Shown here: positions 8,500 to 16,280 of the stretch, piece after piece
Layout: each line of letters begins with the position of its first letter
Position numbering within the stretch: position 1 is the stretch's first letter
Source: Dyadobacter sp. SG02
Lineage (GTDB): Bacteria; Bacteroidota; Bacteroidia; Cytophagales; Spirosomataceae
Length of the DNA: 64,000 nt
Direction of reading: 5' to 3'
Assembly: GCF_900109045.1 (NCBI RefSeq)
Contig: NZ_FNYL01000016.1
Span: 1-64,000, forward strand
Position numbers and translations under genes: made by a program
Notes under the pieces: model-generated
The model's database searches: none
What the model was told of the DNA's origin: nothing
What the model saw: the letters and a program-made list of their open reading frames with translations, nothing else

Positions 8500-8964
8500 A
8501 TGCGCAAGGAAAAAACAATCGATTTCCAGATCAAATGGGCCTGGCATTCCATATCGCGGATGTACAATGCCTATGCCGCCCGTTTTGACACGACGATGGC
8601 CGTCGGGTATGTCCTGCTGAATATCGACATCGAACACGGCACGCCAGCCACGAAAATAGCGCCATTACTAGGCATGGAGCCGCGGAGCCTCGTGCGGATG
8701 CTTAAAACCCTCGAAGAAAAAGGCCTGATCCGCCGGGAAGTGAGTAAAGACGACAAGCGCTTCGTCCGCATTGTGCTCACCGAATTGGGTAAGGAAAAAC
8801 GCGAGCTCGCTCGCGAGGGCGTGATCTCCTTCAATACGATGATCCGCGACAAGATACCGCTCGATAAGCTCGTCGTGTTTTTCGATGTCATTAAAGATAT
8901 AAACCGATTGGTGGAAGAAGAAAACCAGAAACTGAAAGCGGGCGAAATCACCGAAGATCTCTGA
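8500..8964 (+). CDS. MarR-family transcriptional regulator, probable repressor of beta-oxidation genes
   Basis: A 154-residue winged-helix protein. The HTH is visible in GTPATKIAPLLGMEPRSLVRMLKTLEEKGLI (about residues 47-77), and the wing in RREVSKDDKRFVRIVLTELG. The C-terminal helix carries the dimer interface. It precedes the fused hydratase/dehydrogenase gene by 39 bp and is probably co-transcribed. A palindrome overlapping its promoter is repeated before the acyl-CoA dehydrogenase and thiolase genes 34-40 kb away. I infer that it represses the set and is relieved by acyl-CoA, as for other fatty-acid regulators. The ligand is not shown by the sequence. Confidence 0.88.
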   Translation: MRKEKTIDFQIKWAWHSISRMYNAYAARFDTTMAVGYVLLNIDIEHGTPATKIAPLLGMEPRSLVRMLKTLEEKGLIRREVSKDDKRFVRIVLTELGKEKRELAREGVISFNTMIRDKIPLDKLVVFFDVIKDINRLVEEENQKLKAGEITEDL

Positions 8965-9003
8965 TTACCACTAATCCCATCCTGAAAACCAACCTTAGTA
9001 AAA

Positions 9004-11409
9004 ATGAATCGTTCCATTCGTAAAGTAGCTGTTCTTGGTTCAGGCATTATGGGCTCGCGCATTGCGTGCCATTTTGCCAATATAGGCGTTGAAGTGCTTT
9101 TGCTGGACATTGTGCCGAAAGATCTTACCGACGCCGAAAAAGCGAAAGGCCTCACCACCGATCACCCCGCGTTCCGCAACCGGATTGTGAACGACTCGTT
9201 CCAGGCGACGCTCAAAGCAACTCCGGCGTCGTTGTACAGCCCCGCATTCGCATCACGGATCAAGCTCGGCAACTTCGACGATAACCTCGCGGACATTAAG
9301 CATTACGACTGGGTAATAGAGGTAGTCGTCGAAAGGCTGGATATCAAGAAAAGCCTTTACGAAAAAGTGGACGCGCTCCGTAAGCCGGGTACGCTCGTAA
9401 CCTCCAATACTTCCGGTATCCCGATCCATCTAATGGCGGAGGGCCGTAGCGAGGATTTCCGCAAGAATTTCGCAGGAACGCACTTCTTCAACCCACCGCG
9501 CTACCTGCGACTGCTTGAAATCATCCCGACAGCCGATACCGATCAGGGCGTGGTGGATTTCCTGATGCATTACGGCGAGCTGTTTTTGGGCAAAACAACG
9601 GTGCTATGCAAAGACACGCCGGGCTTCATCGCCAACCGCCTGGGCATTTACGCATTGATCCAAACCATCCGCGTGGCCGAAGAAATGGGGCTGAGTGTGG
9701 ATGAAGTGGATAAACTGACCGGCCCGGTTGCCGGAAGGCCAAAATCGGGTACCTACCGGCTTTCGGATGTGGTAGGGCTTGATACGACCGTTCACGTGGC
9801 TAATAACCTTTACGCTTCCGGCGAAGGAAAGGACGAATCGCGCGATGCATTTGTACTGCCCGAAATCATGCAAAAGCTGTTTGACAACAAATGGCTGGGC
9901 GATAAAACCGGTCAGGGTTTTTATAAAAAAATCAAAGACGAAAAAGGCAAGTCGGTGATTCTGGCGCTGGACTTCAAAACGCTGGAATATGTACCGTCGG
10001 GTAAGGTCAAATTCGACACGCTCGAAGGCACCAAGAATATCAGCGACGTGTATAAACGTTTCGGCGCGCTCGTTGCGGGCAAGGACAAGGCGGGCGATTT
10101 TTACAGAAAAACATTTGCCGACGTTTTCAAATACGCCACATTCCGCATTCCCGAAATTTCCGACGAGATATTCCGCATCGACCAGGCTATTACGGCTGGT
10201 TTCGGCTGGCAATATGGCCTTTTCGAAACCTGGGACGCCATCGGCGTGAAAAATATGCTGGCGATCATGGAATCGCTGGATCTGAAACCGGCCGAATGGG
10301 TTTACGAAATGCTCGCGGCAGGTAATGAGTCGTTCTATAAGGTCGAGCATGGCAAGACGCTATATTATGATATTCCATCTAAATCTTACAAGAAGATCCC
10401 CGGCCAGGACAGCTTCATTTTGCTTAGCAATCTTTCCAACAATATTGTGTGGAAAAACGCGGGAGCGAATGTGTACGACATCGGTGACGGCATTCTGAAC
10501 CTGGAATTCAAATCCAAAATGAATACCATGGGCTCGGAGGTGATCGAGGGTATTCAGAAAAGCATTAGCCTTGCGGAAAAGGATTTTCGCGGGTTGGTGA
10601 TTGGTAACGAGGCTGTGGAGGCATTTTCTGCGGGAGCTAACCTCGCCATGCTGTTTATGTATGCCGTCGAGCAGGAGTTTGACGAGATTAATCTGGTGAT
10701 TTCGCAGTTCCAGCAAACCATGATGCGGGCGCGGTACTCTTCGGTACCCGTGGTGGTAGCGCCTCACACGCTCGCGCTTGGGGGCGGATGCGAGCTCACA
10801 CTTCACGCGGATAAGGTGGTGGCGCACGCGGAAACTTACATCGGCCTGGTCGAATTCGGAGTGGGATTGATCCCGGCGGGCGGCGGTACCAAGGAAATGG
10901 CGCTGCGCTGCTCGGATATGTACCAGGCCGGCGATCCCGAACTGAATATCCTGCAAAATGCATTCATGAACATTGCGCAGGCGAAGGTGTCCACATCCGC
11001 GCACGAGGCGAGGGCGATGAATTACTTGCAGGACAAAGACCAGATCGTACTCAACCGTTCGCGACTGATCGCGGAAGCGAAACAGGCGGCGATAGACCTT
11101 GCCGAAAACGGTTATACCCAACCCAAACCGCGTTACGACATTAAAGTACAAGGTAAAACGGGCATTGCATTGTTCCTGGCAGGTATTACCCAAATGCGCC
11201 TCGCCAATTATATCACCGATCACGACGCCAAAATCGCGGGCAAGCTCGCTTATGTGATCAACGGCGGCGATCTGAGCTACCCGCAGCTCGTTTCGGAACA
11301 GTATCTGATCGACCTGGAAAGGGAGGCGTTCCTTTCTCTGTGCGGGGAGAAAAAGACTTTGGAAAGAATGCAGGGGCTTTTGAATGGCGGCAAACCGCCC
11401 AGAAACTGA
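9004..11409 (+). CDS. Fused 3-hydroxyacyl-CoA dehydrogenase / enoyl-CoA hydratase (FadB/FadN type)
   Basis: This enzyme carries out the hydration and NAD-dependent oxidation steps of fatty-acid beta-oxidation. The dehydrogenase domain comes first: the NAD-binding GSGIMGSRIACHFANIG at about 12-28, GTHFFNPPRYLRLLEIIP, and a helical C-terminal part with TGQGFYKK. The hydratase domain follows from about residue 490: the oxyanion-hole stretch AFSAGANLAMLF, ALGGGCELTLHAD with a catalytic Glu near 597, and ETYIGLVEFGVGLIPAGGG with the second Glu. This domain order is that of B. subtilis FadN, not E. coli FadB. 801 residues. Translationally close to marR. The partner thiolase lies at 47.5 kb rather than adjacent. 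Confidence 0.93.
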   Translation: MNRSIRKVAVLGSGIMGSRIACHFANIGVEVLLLDIVPKDLTDAEKAKGLTTDHPAFRNRIVNDSFQATLKATPASLYSPAFASRIKLGNFDDNLADIKHYDWVIEVVVERLDIKKSLYEKVDALRKPGTLVTSNTSGIPIHLMAEGRSEDFRKNFAGTHFFNPPRYLRLLEIIPTADTDQGVVDFLMHYGELFLGKTTVLCKDTPGFIANRLGIYALIQTIRVAEEMGLSVDEVDKLTGPVAGRPKSGTYRLSDVVGLDTTVHVANNLYASGEGKDESRDAFVLPEIMQKLFDNKWLGDKTGQGFYKKIKDEKGKSVILALDFKTLEYVPSGKVKFDTLEGTKNISDVYKRFGALVAGKDKAGDFYRKTFADVFKYATFRIPEISDEIFRIDQAITAGFGWQYGLFETWDAIGVKNMLAIMESLDLKPAEWVYEMLAAGNESFYKVEHGKTLYYDIPSKSYKKIPGQDSFILLSNLSNNIVWKNAGANVYDIGDGILNLEFKSKMNTMGSEVIEGIQKSISLAEKDFRGLVIGNEAVEAFSAGANLAMLFMYAVEQEFDEINLVISQFQQTMMRARYSSVPVVVAPHTLALGGGCELTLHADKVVAHAETYIGLVEFGVGLIPAGGGTKEMALRCSDMYQAGDPELNILQNAFMNIAQAKVSTSAHEARAMNYLQDKDQIVLNRSRLIAEAKQAAIDLAENGYTQPKPRYDIKVQGKTGIALFLAGITQMRLANYITDHDAKIAGKLAYVINGGDLSYPQLVSEQYLIDLEREAFLSLCGEKKTLERMQGLLNGGKPPRN

Positions 11410-11534
11410 TACGGGAATTATTGTTTCACCGATTTATGTTCTGTTGGATAGGATATTTGTTTAAAAATCCGAAATTTAGAACTGGTCAAAGCAAATATTC
11501 GCCAAAACTGGTTCATCTTTACGCTTGCTGACCC

Positions 11535-11548
11535 CAAATGTACATTTG
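11535..11548. promoter_or_regulatory. Perfect palindrome just before the rrf2 gene, candidate operator
   Basis: CAAATGTACATTTG is a perfect 14-bp palindrome ending 7 bp before the ATG at 11556. It includes TACATTTG, which also fits the -7 consensus, but no TTG lies at the right distance. An autoregulatory operator is therefore the more likely reading. Confidence 0.5.
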
Positions 11549-11555
11549 ATCAACA

Positions 11556-11999
11556 ATGATTTCGAAAAAAGCTAAATACGCGCTGAAGGCCCTCAAAGTC
11601 CTCGCAGAACAATACGGAAAAGGACCGGTATTAATCTCTTACATTGCTGAAAAAGAGAAGATTCCGAAAAAATTCCTGGAAGCGATCCTGCTCGACTTAC
11701 GGAACAACGGCGTATTACAAAGCCAGAAAGGAAAAGGCGGCGGCTACCTGCTGCGCGTCCCTCCCGGAGAGGTGAACTTCTCCAAAGTACTGCGGATCAT
11801 CGACGGCCCTATTGCGCCTGCGCTATGCGTTTCGATGTTCTTTTACGGCAAATGCGACGACTGTAAGGACGAAGAAACTTGCAGCCTCCGCACCGTGCTG
11901 GAAAGATGGCGGGATGCCAACCTCGCAGTACTCGACAAAACCACGCTGAGCGATCTGTTGCAAGCTGAAAACGCTGCCTCGACGGACATTCTATCGTAG
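11556..11999 (+). CDS. Rrf2-family regulator with four clustered cysteines
   Basis: A 147-residue winged-helix regulator. The N-terminal ISKKAKYALKALKVLAEQYG and the recognition helix region VLISYIAEKEKIPKKFLEAILLDLRNNGVLQSQKGKGGG identify the Rrf2 family. Cysteines at 91, 100, 103 and 109 (CX8CX2CX5C) lie where IscR and NsrR carry three Fe-S ligands. An Fe-S or thiol-based sensor is plausible but the spacing differs, so the cofactor is uncertain. No iron-sulfur or cysteine-synthesis gene is adjacent. The gene follows fadB by 146 bp and precedes a convergent glycosyltransferase, so it is probably a single transcript controlled by its own palindrome. Confidence 0.87.
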   Translation: MISKKAKYALKALKVLAEQYGKGPVLISYIAEKEKIPKKFLEAILLDLRNNGVLQSQKGKGGGYLLRVPPGEVNFSKVLRIIDGPIAPALCVSMFFYGKCDDCKDEETCSLRTVLERWRDANLAVLDKTTLSDLLQAENAASTDILS

Positions 12000-12017
12000 G
12001 GCCACGGCGAAGGCTGC

Positions 12018-13625
12018 TTACCTCCGGCCGTTGCGGATATAGAGCCGCACATCGTCATACTCGCCAAGTAAAGTGTAGTGATTACGGATATATTGATTTA
12101 ACTCAGGGTAGCTTTCGATGCCCTGAGTTTTTTTGTCCTGTACCCAATGGCTGTTCTTCCCCACCGCGTCCACGACAAACGCAGGTCTGGTGCGGGCGAG
12201 ATCGGACATGTAGCGCCTGCGGTAGGTCTCGCGCATAGGATGCTCGAAAATAGAGCGTTCGGAATGGTTTTCGGCGGTTCCTTCGGCAAGCTGCGCTTCC
12301 ACGTAATAGGAGCAATTCCAACCCCACACAGCCATAAAATCGCCTTCTTTTTTGCGCTTCAGAATCTCCGTCACTACCGGGCTTCGCTGCAATGTCGTTT
12401 TACCCACCGAATCGAATGCATTCAACCGGCGCTCTTTCACATAGTGCAGCGCGTCGTAGCCGCCAAACCACGCGATAATGATCGCCGGAAATGCCAGCGA
12501 CCAGCTCTCGACAGCTGAAAAGCCATAGGCGGCCAGCAAAGTCCAGGGGATAATGCAGAAATTGAGGTAATGGATAAAATCATTACCCGACTTGGTCACG
12601 GCGTAGACGCTCGCCAGAATCAGAAAAAGGATGGTAAATGGCACATGGAAATCCATTTTACCGGGCACATAAAGCCTTACTATCCGCACCAGGCCAATCG
12701 CCATCGGAATGATCAGCGCAAGGCTGAAAAATTGGAAGTCAGTCGATAATACGATGATTTTGTAGAGTTGCGAAGGAATATCCGCAAACGTGGCTCCGCC
12801 CGCGTAAATCGCATTACCGAGCACGTAAAAGTCGATCAGGTCGTCGAAAACGCCGAACGACAATGTGAATGCAAGAAAAAAAAGCGGCACGGTAAGCCCG
12901 CCCAATACCAATGCAATAGCCGATTTAAACTCTCCATATCTTCTAAAACGGCTGAATAAAACCCAAAATGCGGACAAAACAATGACCGCGACAATCGGCA
13001 CAGCCTGCAATTTGCTAAAAGGCACCGCTCCTGCCGCCAATCCCAGGAAATACAGCCCACCCGCGGAAGGCATCGTTTTGGGATCGAGACGGGAAAGTTG
13101 GAATACACAAAATGCCAGCAGCAGTACCGGAAGCTGCTCGCTCGAATAATGCACGAAATCGATTTCCTGCGTGAATGCGACCAGAAGCAGCGGAACAACG
13201 GAAACGCCGCGTGCTATGGTTATGCCGAACCAGTTTTTCAATGCCGAAAACAGTAACAGCCACGAGCCTGCCACACAAAGCAGCCCCATAAAACGGGCGG
13301 AACTGTAATCAATCTGAAAACCGAGCAGTTTAGGGAGAACGAGCAGGTAATTATCCAGCGGTCCAATCGTAGTTCCATCGACCGAACGCCAATACACCGG
13401 GTCTTGCAAAAGCGTTATCGCATGACTCAGCATCTGGCTCTCGTCCTGATTAAGCTCCCGGTTGAAAACGATCACGGGCAGCCGCATGAATACAAGCAGC
13501 AGAACGCCCAATGACAAGTATGCCTTTGTGGACAGTGACCGATATTGTGAAGCAAAAATGACAATCCCAGCCAGCAGGTAGCCGATAAACCAGTATACAG
13601 GAGGAGAATTGTCGAAACTGAACAT
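12018..13625 (-). CDS. Polytopic GT-C-type glycosyltransferase (GT39/ArnT-like)
   Basis: A 535-residue integral membrane protein with about ten hydrophobic helices. After the second or third helix comes the loop FNRELNQDESQMLSHA. Its Asp-Glu pair in the first long extracytoplasmic loop is the hallmark of GT-C enzymes, which use polyprenyl-phosphate sugars. The C-terminal 120 residues are soluble. It starts 4 bp after the stop of the GT2 gene, which resembles a dolichol-phosphate-mannose-synthase-type enzyme. The pair could therefore make and use a lipid-linked sugar. Acceptor and sugar are unknown. A general membrane-protein label cannot be excluded. Confidence 0.7.
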   Translation of the reverse strand: MFSFDNSPPVYWFIGYLLAGIVIFASQYRSLSTKAYLSLGVLLLVFMRLPVIVFNRELNQDESQMLSHAITLLQDPVYWRSVDGTTIGPLDNYLLVLPKLLGFQIDYSSARFMGLLCVAGSWLLLFSALKNWFGITIARGVSVVPLLLVAFTQEIDFVHYSSEQLPVLLLAFCVFQLSRLDPKTMPSAGGLYFLGLAAGAVPFSKLQAVPIVAVIVLSAFWVLFSRFRRYGEFKSAIALVLGGLTVPLFFLAFTLSFGVFDDLIDFYVLGNAIYAGGATFADIPSQLYKIIVLSTDFQFFSLALIIPMAIGLVRIVRLYVPGKMDFHVPFTILFLILASVYAVTKSGNDFIHYLNFCIIPWTLLAAYGFSAVESWSLAFPAIIIAWFGGYDALHYVKERRLNAFDSVGKTTLQRSPVVTEILKRKKEGDFMAVWGWNCSYYVEAQLAEGTAENHSERSIFEHPMRETYRRRYMSDLARTRPAFVVDAVGKNSHWVQDKKTQGIESYPELNQYIRNHYTLLGEYDDVRLYIRNGRR

Positions 13626-13629
13626 ACGA

Positions 13630-14577
13630 TTAGCTAAAAGACTCTACTTTCTCGACAAAATCGCGGTAATGAACGGCAGGGATAAAATGCTGCTGCGAAC
13701 GGTATTGCAGCACCATAAACACCAGAAACAGCGAAATCAGGAAGGATTGCAGCATGAGGATCATGAGCGTACTGCCCAATGTCGACGCCCAGCCCGGCGT
13801 GGCATTTCCGATCAGTTTCAGGAAAAGAATAAAGAATATGAACCCGATCGCAACGGCCGACATGAAGATCGAGAAAATCAGAATGCGCACCGCCGTCGTA
13901 TCGACCATCACCGAAATGGCGCTCAAACCGTGTAGTACGAGCGAAACGAAGTTCATCTTACTCTCTCCGGCCAGCCTTTTGGCACGGTTGGTGAGTACAG
14001 AATCGTATGGAATGCGGGATTTGATCACGCCGCCCGGATAGTTGTTCCAGATTTCCGAAACCCGAACGAGGTTCTGCAAACGGCTTTGCGGCACCAGGCT
14101 GAAATTGCCGAAAGTGATCACCTTGCCTGTCAGCAGTTTGAAAACATATTTGTAAATCACATAAAAAAACCGGAACAGGAAGCCCTCGGTACGCTTGTTG
14201 CGCTCAGCGAAAATGATCTTGTCAGGCTCCTCTATCGACCTCGCTGCCAGCTTGTTGATATCTCCCGGCGCGTCCTCTCCATCCGCGTCCATCACGATCA
14301 CCTTGTCGGTCTGCATATGTTCGGCCACATACGAAAGCCCTATTGCAATCGCTTTCTGATGACCTAGGTTGCGGTACAGCTTCAACACTTTCAGCTCTTT
14401 TCCGCCAAAAGCGGCAAAAGGCTCGGTTCTTGAGCGGGAAGAACAATCGTCGACGATAAGCAGCGTCGTATTTTGAAGGATCGGGGTATTTAAATCCGCA
14501 TTAATCTTTTGAATCAGCAGATTCAGTGCCTCCCAGTCATTGAATTGGGGTATAATAATGACGTAATTTTCTGGCAT
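13630..14577 (-). CDS. Family 2 glycosyltransferase with two C-terminal membrane helices (DPM/GtrB-like)
   Basis: 315 residues. The GT-A domain begins YVIIIPQFNDWEALNLLI and has IVDDCSSRS, LYRNLGHQKAIAIGL and the metal-binding DADGED (about residues 97-102). Two hydrophobic helices follow at about 205-240 and 255-280. This arrangement matches polyprenyl-phosphate glycosyltransferases such as GtrB, which load a sugar onto undecaprenyl phosphate. It lies between the epimerase and the GT-C gene on the minus strand, consistent with a short lipid-linked sugar pathway. The sugar cannot be predicted. Confidence 0.85.
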   Translation of the reverse strand: MPENYVIIIPQFNDWEALNLLIQKINADLNTPILQNTTLLIVDDCSSRSRTEPFAAFGGKELKVLKLYRNLGHQKAIAIGLSYVAEHMQTDKVIVMDADGEDAPGDINKLAARSIEEPDKIIFAERNKRTEGFLFRFFYVIYKYVFKLLTGKVITFGNFSLVPQSRLQNLVRVSEIWNNYPGGVIKSRIPYDSVLTNRAKRLAGESKMNFVSLVLHGLSAISVMVDTTAVRILIFSIFMSAVAIGFIFFILFLKLIGNATPGWASTLGSTLMILMLQSFLISLFLVFMVLQYRSQQHFIPAVHYRDFVEKVESFS

Positions 14578-14591
14578 GGGAGAGAGTTACC

Positions 14592-14622
14592 AAAGCCTCC
14601 GGAAGGTGGTTCCGGAGGCTTT
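14592..14622. terminator. Perfect 13-bp hairpin inside the glycan operon
   Basis: AAAGCCTCCGGAA (14592-14604) pairs with TTCCGGAGGCTTT (14610-14622) around a GGTGG loop. It falls in the 54-bp gap between the epimerase and GT2 genes (both minus). There is no T run on the minus side, so it may set mRNA stability or partial termination rather than end the transcript. Confidence 0.55.
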
Positions 14623-14631
14623 GAATGTGAT

Positions 14632-15708
14632 TTAGACCGTTTTTACTCCTAGTCGCGACGAGATTCCGTCGTGGATCTGCGTAAGCGTTTCTGTCAGGCC
14701 GTATTCCCAGTTCCAGTCCGGGTAATGCGACTTGAATTTCGAAAGGTCGCTCACGTACCAGATGTGGTCGCCGATACGGTTCGTTTCCGAGTATGAGTAA
14801 GAAAGTTTGTTTCCGGTAATCTGCTCGCACAATGCGATCGCTTCGAGCATCGAGCAGTTGGCAAAACGGCCGCCGCCGGCGTTGTAAACTTCGCCTGGGC
14901 GCGGGTTTTGATAATAATGCCAGAACATGTTCACCAGGTCATGGCTGTGGATATTGTCCCGAACCTGCTTGCCTTTGTAACCGAAGATCGTGTAATGCGT
15001 TCCGGTAATGGCACATTTCATCAGGTAAGCCAGGAAGCCGTGCAGCTGCGCGCCGGAGTGATTAGGGCCGGTAAGGCATCCTCCACGGAAAACTGCCGTT
15101 TTCATGCCGAAATAACGGCCATATTCCTGCACCATAATGTCGGCAGCCACTTTGGAAGCGCCGAAGATCGAGTGTTTCGTATGGTCGATGCTGTGGTTTT
15201 CGTCGATACCATTCTCAAAATATGGGTGATTTTCATCGATTTCCCAACGTGTTTCGAGCTCTACCAATGGCAGGTAATTAGGGTTATCGCCATACACCTT
15301 GTTGGTAGAAGTAAAAATGAATACAGCCTCGGGTGCATGCAGACGGGTCATTTCCAACATATTCAATGTACCTACCGCATTCACACCGAAATCGGTGAAC
15401 GGCTCGCGTGCCGCCCAGTCGTGGCTTGGCTGCGCTGCCGCGTGAACGATCATTTTAATATCTGTTCCGTACTCTTTGAAGATCGGTTCGAGCTGGCTTA
15501 CTTCGCGGATGTCCGCAGAATAGTGCTTGTAGTTACCAAAAGCCTCCTCGATACGGTTACGGTTCCACTCAGTATTTCCATCCGCACCGAAGAAGTATTG
15601 ACGAAGGTTGTTGTCTACTCCGATGACCAGGTCAAACTTGCCAGCCAAAAAAGCAACCGATTCACTTCCAATTAGTCCGGCGGAGCCGGTGACCAAAGCT
15701 ATGTTCAT
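14632..15708 (-). CDS. NAD-dependent sugar-nucleotide epimerase/dehydratase, CDP-paratose-2-epimerase-like
   Basis: A 358-residue extended short-chain dehydrogenase. The Rossmann motif is TGSAGLIGSESVAFL (about 7-21). AAQPSHDWAAREP, TSTNKVYGDNPNYLPL and the tail YSYSETNRIGDHIWYVSDLSK resemble the RfbE/CDP-paratose epimerase group. The YxxxK motif is changed: Phe182-Gly-Ala-Ser-Lys186, codon TTC, so the usual catalytic tyrosine is missing. I recall related Bacteroidota and cyanobacterial proteins with the same LFGASK segment, so it may define a subfamily rather than a broken gene. It heads the surface-glycan module. Confidence 0.82.
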   Translation of the reverse strand: MNIALVTGSAGLIGSESVAFLAGKFDLVIGVDNNLRQYFFGADGNTEWNRNRIEEAFGNYKHYSADIREVSQLEPIFKEYGTDIKMIVHAAAQPSHDWAAREPFTDFGVNAVGTLNMLEMTRLHAPEAVFIFTSTNKVYGDNPNYLPLVELETRWEIDENHPYFENGIDENHSIDHTKHSIFGASKVAADIMVQEYGRYFGMKTAVFRGGCLTGPNHSGAQLHGFLAYLMKCAITGTHYTIFGYKGKQVRDNIHSHDLVNMFWHYYQNPRPGEVYNAGGGRFANCSMLEAIALCEQITGNKLSYSYSETNRIGDHIWYVSDLSKFKSHYPDWNWEYGLTETLTQIHDGISSRLGVKTV

Positions 15709-15887
15709 GTTTTGAATACTTTTTAATCGCTTATTTCTATCTAAAATTTCGGCTTCGCCCTGCCTCGAATACGTAAAGTAAATTAAAAATGTTCAATCGT
15801 CACAACTTCACTTAGTCAATGGGCAGAATCCAGAAGGATAATACGCGTAATGCAATATTAAAATTGTTCAATATCCGGAAAAGGCGG

Positions 15888-15923
15888 ACAAAAAAAAGAT
15901 ATCCCCATTTGGTGGGGATATCT
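15888..15923 (-). terminator. Terminator of the small lipoprotein gene
   Basis: AGATATCCCC (15897-15906) and GGGGATATCT (15914-15923) form a near-perfect hairpin. On the minus strand it is followed by a T run (A tract at 15890-15896). It lies 25 bp after the stop at 15949. Confidence 0.85.
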
Positions 15924-15948
15924 CGTATATTTTCTCAATGAATGGCTG

Positions 15949-16203
15949 CTATTCTTTCACCAGCGAGCTAGGAATTTTACCACCGTAAAGTTTCGCGCGG
16001 ATATCGTTTACACGGGCATCGAGCTCAGGCTTCGCCTCATACTTGAATGACATCTGACGTGGCAGGGAATCAGGGCTCACGCCGTAAACCCACTCGTTAC
16101 CGGCATTCAGATCTTTCTGGTCCTTGTGGTTATACTTTTGGTATTCACAAGAAGAAAGAAGCACCACACACGCAACAAAAGCAACTATTTTATTGAATTT
16201 CAT
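15949..16203 (-). CDS. Small lipoprotein of unknown function
   Basis: 84 residues. The signal peptide MKFNKIVAFVACVVLLSSC ends in a lipobox (LSSC, Cys19), so the mature protein should be lipid-anchored. The mature part is short and charged (YQKYNHKDQKDLNAGNEWVYG, then SFKYEAKPELDARVNDIRAK) with no recognised domain. It has its own terminator and sits between the glycan module and the M3 peptidase. No function can be assigned. Confidence 0.75.
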   Translation of the reverse strand: MKFNKIVAFVACVVLLSSCEYQKYNHKDQKDLNAGNEWVYGVSPDSLPRQMSFKYEAKPELDARVNDIRAKLYGGKIPSSLVKE

Positions 16204-16280
16204 TTCTTTGATCGTTCATAGTATTGTGCGCAAAAATAACCGCCAATTTCATAACCACCAAATTGCGGACGGCTGAAATA

